A DNA stretch of 64,000 nt, from positions 107,388,161 to 107,452,160 of the forward strand of contig NC_073746.1 in the NCBI RefSeq assembly GCF_029784135.1, given 5' to 3'. The notes below the pieces were generated by a model. It had not been told where the DNA came from. It ran no database searches and worked only from the letters and a program-made list of their open reading frames with translations. The number at the start of each line of letters is the position of its first letter. Position 1 is the first letter of the stretch. The position numbers were made by a program, and so were the translations under genes. Below are positions 46,556-58,851 of this stretch, piece by piece. The stretch comes from Toxorhynchites rutilus septentrionalis (Eukaryota > Arthropoda > Insecta > Diptera > Culicidae).

Positions 46556-46720
46556 ATGCCGCTGAATTACAAAAAAAAAATGATGGACAGACAACGTTGG
46601 AAGAAGGAGAAGCTTGAAAGAGCAACGCAGGTCATCAAGAACGGATTCTCTTTGACCAAGCATCGAAATTGTTTGAAAATGCTCGAACAACTGTGAATAG
46701 ATTCATGCAGAATTCGTAAT
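46556..46720 (+). pseudogene. pogo-type transposase N-terminal fragment (psq helix-turn-helix)
   Basis: ATG 46556 starts MPLNYKKKMMDRQRWKKEKL, leading into ERATQVIKNGFSLTKA and, after one frameshift, SKLFENARTTVNRFM. This layout (basic residues, LE-A---V-NG-SL-KA, then a second helix) is the pipsqueak domain at the start of pogo/Tigger transposases. Only about 50 codons remain. It supports assigning the outer element to the pogo group. Confidence 0.6.
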
Positions 46721-47095
46721 GGTCTCAATGCAACTTCTCTGGTCTGGAATTTGTCTTGGCAAAACTCTGGTATCGATTCCACTGTAACTGATTGTAATAT
46801 TATCCTAAAATACTTTACATAAACAAAAGTATTTTTTTTTTATGAAACACACACTGGACCAAATCACCCCGCATCAAATTTTAATGTCCGAAAATCATCT
46901 CTTTTATATTATGATATATTTGGTAATTTGAAGCTTGATATAATCATTAAACATTATTGATTGAGAGAAAATAAGTGTAGCTCAGTGTACATGTGACATT
47001 TTTTATTCAGACCGTATTGGTTTAGGGATATTGCGCGATTTGCTTAGGGGGCCCAAATTCCCCCCATTCTCCCTGTAGGTTCGACATGTAATGAG

Positions 47096-47558
47096 CAGTG
47101 TTGCCATATTTAAATCTGTACCAGAGGGGTTAAAATTCTTTCCTATATGTACTTTTTCTTCCAAAAATCTGTACTAAAAATATGTACCATCGAAAATATT
47201 CGTTGTAGAGAAAAATCCATTTTATTAGCATAAAAAATACTAATTTATTTACTATAAATACCACATTTACATTTCATTCGTCATTCGTGTGTTTGATGAT
47301 ACTTATACATAGTTTTTCAGAACTTCGATTGCATAATATCACTTAATAAAAGTTTCGAGCTGCCGCACCAAGCGATACTGCGGCGTAAAAGTCATCATGT
47401 TCCTTAATGTAGCTTTGTTCAAATGTAAGAAATTTCACCCGCGGAAAAAATCTGTACAAATCTGTACTTTTTGACGAAAATCTGTACTCAGAATCTGTAC
47501 CAAAAATAACGAAAAAATCTGTACCTACCCAGATAAATCTATACGTGTGGCAACACTG
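47096..47558. mobile_element. hAT-type MITE with perfect 8-bp target duplication
   Basis: The ends are CAGTGTTGCCA and its complement TGGCAACACTG, flanked by GTAATGAG on both sides (47088-47095, 47559-47566). CAGTG-starting termini with an 8-bp duplication are diagnostic of the hAT superfamily. The interior has several AAATCTGTAC repeats in inverted and direct order and no transposase. Length 463 bp. Confidence 0.93.
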
Positions 47559-47566
47559 GTAATGAG

Positions 47567-48220
47567 TTAGAGGAAAAGAAGAATAAAAACTTTCTGCACC
47601 GAAACCGTTCATGACGGGTTTGGTTTGCTTGTTCGTGTATTATGAAGTGCAAACCGAAGCAGAGTTGTCTCGTTCTGTTTTGTGTCATGATTTGTAACAT
47701 GTAAAAGCAAAAGAATGCCACCGTGGAAAATGATTTCTGTAAGATCATATTTGAACAAACGAAAGCGAATTATTCAGTGGAACGGTCAATCAGCAAACAC
47801 TGATCCCGACCAAATCTGTTCACTTGTTCTACACGTAAATATGAAAATAGTTATGAACTTTCCCAACGACGCTTTAAATATCGATTGCGAGTCACTCGCA
47901 TGTTGAAGATGTTCATTCAAAAACAGTTTATTCAAAGTAATGAAAAGAAATAAATATGTTTTTCTTCATACTGAAAATACGATAGAAATTGAAAAAAAAT
48001 TATAGGAGGTTGTGGTCAAGACATGACCGCATTGTTGACGTAGAACTACGCTGTAGTTTGATTGAAGTTGATTGTTTATAACTTCGGATATTATTTTATA
48101 ATGCTACGAAAATTTTGAAATAACCATTCTACCAGGTCGCCCTGAAATGTTTTTTTTTTTATTGTAGAATCATTTCACGATAATTGTTTGATGAATCATT
48201 CTTGTGCTCGCAGAACAATA
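47567..48220. other. AT-rich spacer
   Basis: An imperfect palindrome GACGTAGAACTACGCT at 48037-48052 marks another member of the palindrome family. No gene. Confidence 0.5.
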
Positions 48221-48224
48221 CATG

Positions 48225-49746
48225 CTCGAGATAAGCGCAGCTGTCTTCCTTAGTGAAAAAAGTTTTACTACAAGCGAAACCAAATCAAAAACAAAATTCA
48301 AGAACAACATTTACTTTTTTTTGGTGACACTTATTTGGTGACTCAATAAGCGAATTAAATTCTATCTGCACGCGAACCCAAATAAATCAATGACTTATTA
48401 TAACTTATTGAATAACTTGGTATTCCCCAAATAATTTTTTGGTGCACAACCTTAACACCTGCTTCGCGATAGCGTCAGTTCAATGCATGGATACAATGTC
48501 AATGGCAACAACGAAGCCTTTATGATGATAGAAAACAAACAATGTTAACTGTTTGGAACAAGGCTGAATATTTGCCTCAGCAGAGATTTATTAGTAATAC
48601 CCTAGCGTAAATAATTCCCTCCCGCTATCTCCCCTTCTTGTTTATATTTATCATTATAAATGAGGTTTCAGCGTAGCGAATATGCACTATTTTTACGTAC
48701 GGGTTATGAAACACGCACGTACGCACGTATATCCATAAATCGATGACTTGAAGCAACTAAATATACACACAATTATCTCTGTTTTGCGCTCTTCTCAACA
48801 GAATCCATTTCTGTTTGTATTGCCAGTCTAGATTAGCGTAGCTGTCATCCTTTGTGAAGAGGGTTTTCCTTCCGTCATGCGAAACCAAATCACTGATAAA
48901 ATTCCAGAACATTTATTTTCTTGGTGAGCTGACGATAGCCTAGCTTGATGATTCCCCACGCAATTGTGTATCTCAAAACATTAATGCAATGGCGTCAGTT
49001 TGATGCAATGATTGCAATGCCAGAGATATCAGCGAGTGAGTAATTTGGTCGCGTCCACAGCTCGGTCCGAAACGAAGACATATGATGGCGCATAACAAGG
49101 AAGAACAAGCGATGTTATTCTTTTGGTATCTAGAACGATACTGAAAGTTTGCCTTTCCTTCCTTTCCTTGTTGAATTTAAGAGACTTTAAACTTCTTCAG
49201 TTCATTCGCCTCTAGCCTTCAAAAAGGCCCTTGGGAAAGTCTACTCTTTACTCATATTACTCCTCCACCCCCATTGCCTTGAGCAAACCATTCGATCCCT
49301 CGCTGTCCAGCTCGCCCAGCAACGGTGTTGTCCAGTCGGTGTCCTCACAAAGAATGAAGTTTGTCTCAGCAAGATCCACTGTTTATACTCTAGGCAAATA
49401 TTCCCCTTCGTTCTTCTTCTTTTCCTTTGTTCACGGAGACTTTACATCTTACGATTTTCCCTTCGTTGTTCGTTATTGACAGCTCTGTTCGGGAAACCAC
49501 ACAAATGGACAGAACAAATGTATGAAGAAATGGAATGCTTCCAATTTTCATCAATTTAAACCATATACAGACTATGGGATTGCAATGTATAGCATATCAA
49601 AATCGTAGTGAATTTCCGATTCGTTTGGTATGTAAATTGCCAGAATCCGTTCACGGCAAAAATAGTTATTAACATTAACTTTATTTCATAAAAACGTGAT
49701 CTATTTTCTGATTTGACACCCTTAATGAAAGACGTAATTCTACGTC
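48225..49746 (-). repeat. Dispersed repeat R2, copy 2 (inverted to 3242-3930), with diverged duplication
   Basis: 48825-49746 is the inverse counterpart of 3242-3930, ending in the palindrome GACGTAATTCTACGTC (49731-49746). 48225-48510 is a diverged direct duplicate of 48825-49010 (TAGCGCAGCTGTC or GCGTAGCTGTCATCC, then GCGAAACCAAATCA and GCGTCAGTT). An extra piece at 49200-49400 includes, on the minus strand, a hairpin GGCCTTTTTGAAGGC (49215-49229) after a short TGGACAACACCGTTGCTGGG-containing frame that I do not recognise. Confidence 0.6.
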
Positions 49747-49829
49747 AAAATACGAGACAATCAAAAATGGTCGAAAACGGTACTGTCCCGTTCAATACGG
49801 TACCTTTGGTCAGCATACGAAGACCTGAA

Positions 49830-50850
49830 GCTACCGCGCATTCTCTGCTGATACGCCCCATGTCCCATAAAAGTAAAGTAGCACAGATTTTACGTTGGAA
49901 TTAAAGTTCCGGATTCTGGTGTGGTGACTGATGTGATTTGACCTCCATGTCTTACTCAGACTCGCAAAAGCATCCCTTGTTGATCCGCACGCATATATTG
50001 ATGTTGGTCCCGCCATCTGACACAATCTGGCTACCGAAATATAGGAAACGCTCGACCCTCTCCGCTGCTTGCCCAAATACTGTAAATCTGGAAGACGTGA
50101 CCGTGTTAACATCCAAAGCTTTCGTCTTGCTGACATTAATTTTCAGGCCAGCCGCGGCAGAGCATGCGCCCAGGTAGTCAAGTTTACTCTGCATATCAGA
50201 GCGCCGCGTCGATATTAGTGCAATGTCATCAAATGTCATCAAAATCGTTGAGGTGCTCCATCCTTAATAAGCTTCCAAAGGAGTCCACGGTTCGATTCAC
50301 GGTCGATTGTGCCCACCATGATTTCATCAATGACGATAAGGAATAGGAGTGGTGAAAGTAAATAACCTTGCCTAACACCAGCCGCTACCCGGGTTGGGTC
50401 AGACAAGACCTCATTGTGTAAGACGCAAAGGCCTCATGCTGCGCTGATACTAGGTTGACTAGTTCATCGGGAGCTCCCTTGCATCTCACTGCGCTCCAGA
50501 GGTTATGGTTCAGGCGGTCGAAAGCTTTATCATAACCGATGAACACCAGGTAAAGGAACTCCTGGAATTCATTGATCTGCTCAATAATGATGCGCAGCGT
50601 AGAAATGGGGTCGTTACAGGTTCTTTCAGCTCGCCTGTTGCCTTCGGAGCATCGCATCGGTCTTCTCCTCGACCCGGTTGAGGATTACCTTGCAAAGGAC
50701 TTTAAGAATTACGTACAGCAGCATGATGCTATCTTTCGCAATGACTGTGTGTTGACGCAGGCAATGACTCTCTGTTGACGCGGGAAATGCGTCTCGCTGG
50801 AGACGACTCACGCTGGGGTGTTGGTAACTGGTTGTTCGCGAGCACATGGA
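49830..50850 (-). pseudogene. Non-LTR reverse transcriptase relic (RTE/CR1-like)
   Basis: Read on the minus strand from right to left: CNDPISTLRIIIEQINEFQE, then LVFIGYDKAFDRLNHNLWSA (first RT aspartate, usually DYEKAFD), a gap where GVRQGC should be, VGTIDRE-type text in another frame, FDDIALISTRRSDMQSKL (relic of the ADD box), then SAAAGLKINVSKTKALDVNT, LYFGSQIVSDGGTNI and a degraded end. This order is RT fingers, palm and the post-palm region of an insect non-LTR element. Many frameshifts; no endonuclease seen. Confidence 0.8.
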
Positions 50851-52415
50851 GCAACTGCTCGAAGTGTTCGACCCAACGTTTCAGCTGATCAATGGGGTCG
50901 ATTATCAACTGACCAGATATTTGCTCCGTTTAGGAATCATGATACATCGTAGAGGAGCCGGAGGTTACCGGTTGCTGCGACTGTCTCCCCTTCGTTAGCA
51001 AAAGAGTCCCGGCGACACGAGTGCTTTACTTCAAAGTCGAGGGCATGATACCGACGAAGGGCTTTATCTTTTCCTCTCCAGGTTCCACGATTTTTCAAAA
51101 AGAAAAAGTCATTGCCAGTGATATACGATAGCAATACCAAGGCATGGATGGCCTTAATGCTTTTTGAGAAATGAATTATGCAACTTGACGAAAAAAAATC
51201 CAAATAAAATAAAAAGATAGTAATTCTAGAATTATGTGTAATGGTAATGTATCATACTATTATCTGACGAATTTCATGCCAACTCGTCTCAGGAGTTGGC
51301 AGCACCATTTCAGATAGTAGTGAAACGTTGTGGGTGTAAAAACATGGGCTCTTTAAGCAACTTTGCATACTTGAAATATTCGAAAAACAATTAGACTACT
51401 TTTTGGAAAAAGCTAAATTTTTTTTTCTTAATTTTTTACAAAAAAAATATAACTTCAAAACTATGATACCTACCAATTTCTTGTCAAAGAATGAAATGTA
51501 GAAAATTGTTTCAATTTGCACCAAAAATAACCAAAAAAATTTTGGAAAAAAATTTCACTGACAAAAAAGTTATTTTAAAAATTAAAATTCATTTTTTTCA
51601 AAAACGTATTTTTTTAAAAATTTTCGAAAAAAGTTGAAAAACCCCAAAATTAAAAAAAAACTTCAGACCTGCAAAATGTTAGTCACAGAATGGAATGTAG
51701 GAAATTACTTAGATTTTCATTAAAAATTATCAAAGAATTTTTTAGAAAAATAAAATATTTTGAAAATTAAAATTCATTTTTCTCGAAAACATATGCTTTT
51801 AAAATTGAACTGAAGCAAAATAGTTGAGAGTCTGTCCGTTTACACTGCTGAAAAGCACGATATCACTTCTAGGTGGAGTAATTCAATTTTTTCATCATTT
51901 AACGAACATTTGTGATGAGATCAGACCTTGGTTGAATGATATTATTCCTCTCGCGATCGATAAACCTCTACGCTTCATGTATTACAAACCTGTCCATATT
52001 ACTAAAAAAATGTTGTATTTTTCGGTCTGTTTTATTTTCAGATTTCCATGAAAAACACTTTTTTTTGTGAAATACTAGGCCAATTAGGTACTGGTCAATT
52101 GATGCAAGAAACTGCATCAAAGTTTTGGGAAACATGAATTTCCAAAGATATAATTGAAGTTCTTCTTAACATGTCAGTTTTACCCCCACCTCCCATACAC
52201 GATATCACAAGTTCTACTGAACCAATTATTGTCGGATTTATATGGATACAATTTGCAGGCATCTATCTATCTCATATCCTCTAAAAACGATAGTTTTTGA
52301 CTTGTCCGAAGTTCATGCGATAACCAGAAGGGCTGGAATCGTATACGCCATGCCACAACTTTTTTTTTGAACCCTCTCACTTCATCAGCTCTTAACTATT
52401 CTAGTTATGAATATT
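50851..52415. other. AT-rich sequence with a degenerate direct duplication
   Basis: 51410-51600 and 51601-51800 are diverged direct repeats (TTTTTTCAAAAACGTAT or TTTCTCGAAAACATATG, and AAAATTAAAATTCATTTTT in both). 52190-52330 matches 5300-5400 weakly. No gene recognised. 50937-51203 is an unrecognised frame. Confidence 0.5.
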
Positions 52416-53330
52416 GACGTGGGACTACGTCTAACCGGAATATATGGAGGGTAAAATGAAAACCTAAACACAGAACATGCAGGAAAAAATGAAAGATTTC
52501 GAATGCTTATAGCTCGAACATTTCGTACTCGACAGGAGAGATGTTTGCATCACTTGATAGGGAATATTTCTACGCATCTATCGCAACTAACAAAATGTTG
52601 TTTTTCATTAGATAAACAATTGAATAACTGTAAAATATTAGGCGTTATCTCAACGCCCTAACTGCATCGTTTTGATTGGCCCGATTTACGGTTTCCCTAA
52701 CACAACCATCAAAACCAAGCAGCCTTGGGGAAATCGGCATTGCAAATACATGAAAGTAGGGGGACTTTTGTTCTCATCGAAAAATGTTCCCTAACACAGA
52801 CTTTAAAACCAAGCAGCGAAATCGGCATTGCAAGCACACGAAAGAGCCTAGAGGCGAGTGAACTGAAAAGTTTAAACCCTCTTAAAGCCAAAAAGAAGAA
52901 AAAGAACACACGAAAGTAGGGGGAGCTTTTGTTCCCACCGAAATGTGTTCCCTAATAGAGATTTCTAAACCAAGGTGCCTGGAGAAATCGGTATTTCAAA
53001 TTCATGCAAGTCGGGGGTATTTTTGTTCCGACTGGAATGTGTTTCCCTAACACAGACTTCAAATCCATGAAGCGTGGGGAAAACGGCATTGCGAATTCAT
53101 ACAAATCGGGGGTATTTTTGTTCCGATTGAAATGTGTTTCCCTAACACAGACTTTTCTGGGGTTTCTGGGGAAATCGGCTCTGCAAATAAATGCAAACTG
53201 CGAGTACTTTTGTCCTCGCTTGCCTTTGTGCAGAATGGAATATGTCTGTCCTAACATGATCTTCTAAACTTAGGAACCTGGGAAAATCGTGCAGCCACTA
53301 GAAGCGAATGAACTTCCCAGTTTCAAGCAA
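52416..53330 (+). repeat. Composite repeat, copy alpha: palindrome head, spacer, ~100-bp tandem units
   Basis: The head is GACGTGGGACTACGTC (52416-52431), then ~250 bp with AAATGAAAGATTTCGAATGC, then TTGATTGGCCCGATTTACGG. From 52690 six diverged units of ~100 bp follow, each with CCCTAACACAGACTT, GGGGAAATCGGCATTGCAAA, CATG-AAGT-GGGGG and TTTTGTTCC (starts near 52692, 52790, 52950, 53045, 53148 and 53250). One unit is interrupted by ~50 bp (52855-52908) beginning CCTAGAGGCGAGTGAACTGA; a similar AGAAGCGAATGAACTTC ends the block at 53297. Confidence 0.75.
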
Positions 53331-54230
53331 ATTCGAGATTCGAGAAGTATGTACACTTTTGGGATGTAAACTTCAGAGGGAAATGTAAAATAAAATAATC
53401 GTTTGATAATTTTTTTTTTGTCTTTATTGGAAAGATTTTCAGCCTTAGGCTGGTTCATCAAACGTTTGATAATTCTTCCGTACATATATTTTGTTCTAGT
53501 CATCATACCAAACGTAAAAGGTCCGTCATTAAATTTACTTGTAACGAAGAACAATCAATCACAATAAATGAATTGACTTTACACGGCATTTGTTCATTCT
53601 TTTCACTCACAGAGCAAATATATTGAACTCAATTGAATTTGGAAACTGTTTCATTCAATCAAGAATTTAATCAATACAAACGAATGATTGCTAAGCTAAT
53701 GTAGTTCCACGTGAACCTTGCGGTTATATCATAGATATAACCCACTCATTTTTTTTTTCTCTGTAACGTTTTTGTTTTATTGTTAAAAGATAGATGAACA
53801 AATAATTATATAATGGATAGTAAAAATATTCTTCGTTTTATTTTTACGGAGCACGAAAAAACTTCCGAGATTTGTGTATCTACACTAGAATACCTCCTTA
53901 ATAAAAAAAACTTTTGTACCAAACGTGTTATTCTATCTAGTCCCGCTACTTATGACGCACCCGTTAATAAGTTCTACATTAATTATTAAATAATTTCTCT
54001 CAAAAAAAAAATGCGAGAAAAAACACGTGTCCGGAATTAAAAGCAAAAGTGTCCGGATTTCAAATCATGATTAAAAAAGTGTCCGAATTTAAAATCACGA
54101 CACGATGAAACAAATTTTAAATTTTGAACAAATATAACATGATTTTGTGGAATTCTGTGATTCATAACTTAGATGAAGGCCTTCTAATGATAAAGGAACG
54201 CTAATTTTTCATACTATGATATGTAAATAT
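53331..54230. other. AT-rich sequence, no gene
   Basis: It contains CTTGCGGTTATATCATAGATATAACCC near 53717-53743 (a palindrome shared with 19930-19955, where the motif is preceded by a CCTACGTTCACC variant). Tandem-like AAAGTGTCCG-ATT occurs three times at 54028-54095. No gene recognised. Confidence 0.5.
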
Positions 54231-54232
54231 TA

Positions 54233-55502
54233 GGCTGTCAAAAAAGTCCTGCGGTATTTTTTTTGAATTTTCATTTGTTCATAAAATTAGTTACAATCAT
54301 CTGTTTTAAGTCAAATATGCGCCGTTTTGTTCGATGACTTGTTCCCAACGAGATGCCAACTTCATAATACCCCTGTTCTAGAAGCTCGCTTCCTTATTGG
54401 CAAAAAACTCGGATAGCCAATTTTCACAGGCCTCTTTTGTGGCTAACTTCTGACTACCTAGCTCGTTCGCCATGGACAAAAACAGGTGGTAGTCACTTGG
54501 TGCAAGGTCCGGACTATACGGCGGATGCAAATGAACCTCCCATCCGAACTCCCGGAGCTTCTGGCGCGTCACCAAAGAAGTGTGTGGCCTGGCGTTGTCC
54601 TGATGGAAGACAATGCGGCCTCTGTTTATCAAAGATGGCCTCTTCTTCATGAGTGCTACCTTCAAGCGGTCCAGTTGTTGGCAGTACAGGTCCGAATTGA
54701 GCGTTTGGCCATAGGAAAGCAGCTCATAATAGATTATTCCTTGACAATCCCACCAAACACACAGCACAACCTTCCTGGCCGTTAATGAGGGCTTGGCCAC
54801 CGTCTGAGCCGCTTCAGCGGGCTTCGACCACGACCGTTTGCGCTTCACGTTGTCGTAAGTGACCCACTTTTCATCGCCAGTCATCATTCGCTCCAGAAAC
54901 GGGTCGATTTTGTTGCGATTCAGCAGCGATTCACATGCGTCGATACGGTCAAAGATGTTTTTTTTGCGTCAACGTGTGTACATCGAGATTCTTTGTGAAT
55001 CCAAGCTTCTTCAAATGGTTCATAACGGTTTGATGACTTATCCCCAGCTCTTGGCCGATGCTACGGCTGCTACTATGCCGGTCTTTCTCGGTTAATTCAG
55101 CGATTTTGTCGCAATTTTCGACGACAGGCCTTCCGGAGCGTGGCGCATCTTCGACGACCTCTACACCAGAACGAAAACGTTGAAACCATCGTTTTGCGGT
55201 GAAATGGAAACTGTATCGGGTCCATAAACTGCACACATTTTATTGGCAGCTTGAGATGCATTTTTGCCTTTGTCATAGTAGCACTGTAAAATATGTCGGA
55301 TTTTCTTTTTATTTTGCTCCATATTTGCGACACTATAACTCACGAACGACTCAACCAAACAAAACACTGTCAAAGACTATATTATAGCGCGCAAAAATAC
55401 CTTTCCAACAAGCTATAGTATGACTCGATACAATGAATACAACTAGAACTACGCGCTTACAACGACACCTCGCGGAAATACCGCAGGACTTTTTTGACAG
55501 TC
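54233..55502 (-). mobile_element. DD34D mariner
   Basis: A 1270-bp element with perfect inner terminal repeats (CTGTCAAAAAAGTCCTGCGG) flanked by TA (54231-54232, 55503-55504). The length and single transposase frame are typical of mariner. The terminal repeats are well kept, so the copy is younger than the fragments at 32.9-38.9 kb. Confidence 0.95.
54306..55322 (-). pseudogene. Mariner (DD34D) transposase, two frameshifts and one nonsense codon
   Basis: ATG at 55322 (MEQNKKKIRHILQCYYDKGK), helix-turn-helix region through SQAANKM, a frameshift near AKRWFQRF (about 55195), then SSSRSIGQELGISHQTVMNH, a second frameshift in the A run at 54958-54965, then MTGDEKWVTYDN (first Asp), HQDNARPHTSLV (second) and LAPSDYHLF (third), with 34 residues between the last two. 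A TAG interrupts EASF-NRGIMKL (54378-54380); the natural end is AYLT with TAA at 54306-54308. Without these lesions it has the normal mariner length of about 340 residues. Confidence 0.93.
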
Positions 55503-55504
55503 TA

Positions 55505-56000
55505 ATATTTTTTAATAGTTGAAGTTATTATCGTAAGCGCTGAGGCGTCCGGATTTCGATACATTACTATATACTAGGGTGCCAATGAATGTGTGGGAAA
55601 AAATCGACCCTAAAATTTCAAAATGCTACCCTATACAAAACTTTCACCACCTCGAAAAAACATCCTATCAAGCTTTAAAAGAGGTTTGATCTCAGCTACG
55701 TTCATTATTATCGACAAATCCAAATGAGCTTCAGCTAGCTTCATTTGGCAATCCTTCAATCAATAATTACGAGAACAAAATCCAATTTTTTGCAAGTGAA
55801 ATTTTTTTTTTCATAACAACTAGTGATTTTAGAAGGAAGGGGAAAAATGGTTCTTCGGACCACTCTAAAATGGAAATGTGCACCCTAATGAAAAAATAAA
55901 AAAAATACGCGTCTAATATTTTTTCGATAAAGTATCAATGTACCACTTTTCACGAAAATCTTAGAACCACTATATCGGTTTGACTTGGAATGGCTGTATA
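55505..56000. repeat. Diverged copy of the 2990-3200 repeat interior
   Basis: 55840-56000 matches 3075-3200 (ACCACTCTAAAATGGAAA…, GTCTAATATTTT-CGATAA, TATCGGTTTG-CTTGGAATGGCT). The part before 55760 (AGGGTGCCAATGAATG) is not assigned. Confidence 0.55.
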
Positions 56001-58104
56001 TTGAGATGCTCTCTTACGGACGTTTCTTCGTATATTTTCAACTTTGCATATTGCTTTCTGACCAAACTTTGGGATGATCTAGACTTCTTTGCAGAAACAT
56101 TTTTTGCTGTATTAATTTCATGAATCAAATCCAGCATATCGCCTCAATTAAGTGAAATGAAAAAAAAACGCTGAAAGCTAACGACTAGAAGACCTAACTC
56201 CTTTCATAGTTTCATGTAACGAACGGAATTAAATATAAGAGTTTACAATAGTAATGTCAGTTATGCACCAATTATTGCGACCACCTACAAGCTAGACTGG
56301 GAAGCTTCCTTAACTTCCATGACAATTGTAGCGACAAGAACAGACACGGAAGTCATCGACCTATTACCTTTTCGTTGAAAATTCATTAAATCACGCTCCC
56401 ACACTTCACAGTTACATCAACCGCTACCGTGACGAATCACCAATTCATTATTCTGAATTAAAGTAACGATCAACTACTTCCTCGAACGACCAGAACCAAA
56501 GTTAAGAATGGGTTAAAATTTATCAACCATCAGATATTTTGCGTAGAGCTCGGAAGATAGAAATGAGCATCAAAAGCTCAGATTTCCGTTTGCCATTCGT
56601 GAAGAGGAGAAACTTTGTTCATCTGCTGCCGGGCCTGGCATTTCATGGAAGCGACATCCGAGAATTGTGACTGCTAAGTTCCAGCTAGCGGTGGCGCTGC
56701 CGGTGCCAGTTGATTTAGTGGAAAACTGTTTGAAACCACCAAATCGCGAAGCGAGCATCAGAAAACACAAATGGAAAGTATTTCTTCTACACTCCTGCGG
56801 ATTTCATTTTGCGAGTTGGAACGACTTTTTTTCCGCGAAATATGATCGAAACGGGTGTAAAAAACGTGACCCGCAGCTTCTCTCTACATTCGTGAATCAA
56901 GCGCAAATTTGCGTCACTTTCGAGACCGGGACCATCCCTGTGAGGAATTAAAGTTTCCCTATCTGGACTGGGAAAAAGTTTCCATTTTCGTTCTTAATAG
57001 GTGGAAAAATATTTTCACAACTATTAAAACATTTACACTGGACTATTCCTAATCCACACCTGAGATCGGCTGCGGCTCGCCGAAACTGGTCAGAACAAAA
57101 CTTTCGCTCTGTCATTTCTGCCTCTGTATCTCTGTTTGCATTTATAATTCCGTTATATCAAAGCCCTTCCAAGAACTATCTTGCATACAGTGCGCTTCCC
57201 AGTGGGATCACGAAATTGTGAAATACCTTCCGGAAAGTTTACCTTGAATTCACAAAATCGCACGTAGTATAAATGAAGCCACAATTTGCACCCGAAAATG
57301 AATTCCACCCAACCAAATCAGTCCCCTCCCCCTCCCCATGCATGTGCTCCAGCATTTACACAGGCAGGGCAGATCGTCTTGTGGAGTATCCTCTGTCGGA
57401 ACTATCCGGGCAAAAAGCCACCTCAAAGGGGACACGACCGAATGTCTTTAGGGAGCGCGAAGAAGCACTTCGCTAAATTAATTAGAATCAAACCCAAATG
57501 GGAACCGATCGAAACAAATCAAACAAACACACAGCTGCTAATTTTGTTTTCTATTGTAGCTATTAACACATTCGCCTTCGGAGCAGTTTTCCTAGGTTCC
57601 TAGGAACGGCAACTCCCACTCAATTTTAGTGATATAACGGTTGTAATAAACCAGGTTCACATCTGGCGGAACTTCGCGTTTGTGCCTAGCGCGTGGAAGG
57701 GAGGGGGGTGGCTCGGAACGAGAAAGGAGGGTATATGTTTTCCGGTGGCGTTGTCTGGTTGTTTGCCATCATTGATAATTGAGAACGTAAACTTTCCTAA
57801 TTAACCAAGGAAGCCATCCCGAAGACCTGCCTGCCGCTGGAGACGTGAGCAAATAGACACACACACAGAGCGAGAATGACTCCAACGATCTTACAACGCC
57901 CATTGAAAGGGCGGAGACTTTCTACGAACGGCGTTGAAATGAGTTGGATATGATTGGAGTTAAGAAGTAGAGTTATTTCGAGCCCATATCCAAGGGAAGA
58001 AATGTGCTTCATTAACCAGATACGAGCATTTCTGCTTTTTTCCAGTTTTGTTCAACAGAACAAATAAAACAACATGAATTGCTACCTAATCTTGTTTTAT
58101 TTAT
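56001..58104. other. Low-repeat region, no gene recognised
   Basis: Moderate GC between 56560 and 57760. The frames at 56667-56951 and 57286-57603 are open but short. The latter ends in a hydrophobic stretch (LLILFSIVAINTFAFGAVFL), which could be chance. No transposon text seen. Possibly host intergenic or upstream regulatory DNA. Confidence 0.45.
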
Positions 58105-58788
58105 AACTAGCTGACCCGGCAAACTTCGTCTCGCCCAAAATTTGTTTTTTGTTATCAATACCTTCAAACATTCACGTTTTCTTACTACGAGCAAGTTCAT
58201 GGGTCCAAGTGCAGAACTGTTCATTGATTGATCTTCTGATCGACTCCGTTTAATTTTGTATGACAACTCCCCCTTAGAATGTGGGGGCGGGGGGTGGAGT
58301 GCCTAACCACCGTAAAAACATTTATTGCACCCTAAAACCTCCGCATGCCAAATTTGGTTTCATTTGCTTGATTTATTCTCTAGTTATGAGGGAATTTGTG
58401 TTTCATTTGTATGGCAGTCCCACCTAAGAGAGGGGGAGGAGTATCCAACCACCATAGAATCATTTATTGCACTCAAAAACCTTCACATACAAAATTTGGT
58501 TCCATTTGCTTGATTAATTCTCGAGTAATGTAGAAATTTGAGTTTCATTCATTCACATTTATTGCATCCTAAAATCTTCATATGCCAAATTTGGTTTCAT
58601 TTGTTTGATTAATTCTCGAGTAATGCAGAAATTTGTGTTTCATTTGTATGGCAGCCCCCCCCCCCCCTTAGAGAAGGGGGAGAGGTCTCAAACTATCACG
58701 AAAACCTTCCCCGGCCCTAAAACCCCTACATACCTATTTTCATGTTGATCGGTTCAGTAGTTTCCGAGTCCATAAGAATCAGACAGAA

Positions 58789-58851
<63 letters not shown>

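Larger units (their letters stand above)
42426..47074 (+). mobile_element. pogo-like outer element hosting three nested transposons
   Basis: The left end GGGTAAGTTGGGGTGATTTG (after TA 42424-42425) and the right end (complement AGGGAGAATGGGGGGAATTT) form a degenerate inverted repeat, 17 of 24 positions by eye. Between the nested insertions and the right end, 46556-46720 encodes the start of a pipsqueak-type helix-turn-helix as in pogo/Tigger/Jerky transposases. The rest of its transposase is missing. It contains a Tc3-like element (42581-46291), which itself contains two insertions. Confidence 0.6.

Noticed and set aside
49260..49400. Short minus-strand frame with a TGGACAACACCGTTGCTGGG segment that looked coding
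   Set aside because: Too short, within a dispersed repeat, and not a recognised protein end.
57286..57603. 105-codon frame with a hydrophobic C-terminus
   Set aside because: It begins at a non-ATG codon, has a proline-rich start and no family resemblance; a single hydrophobic stretch is weak evidence.
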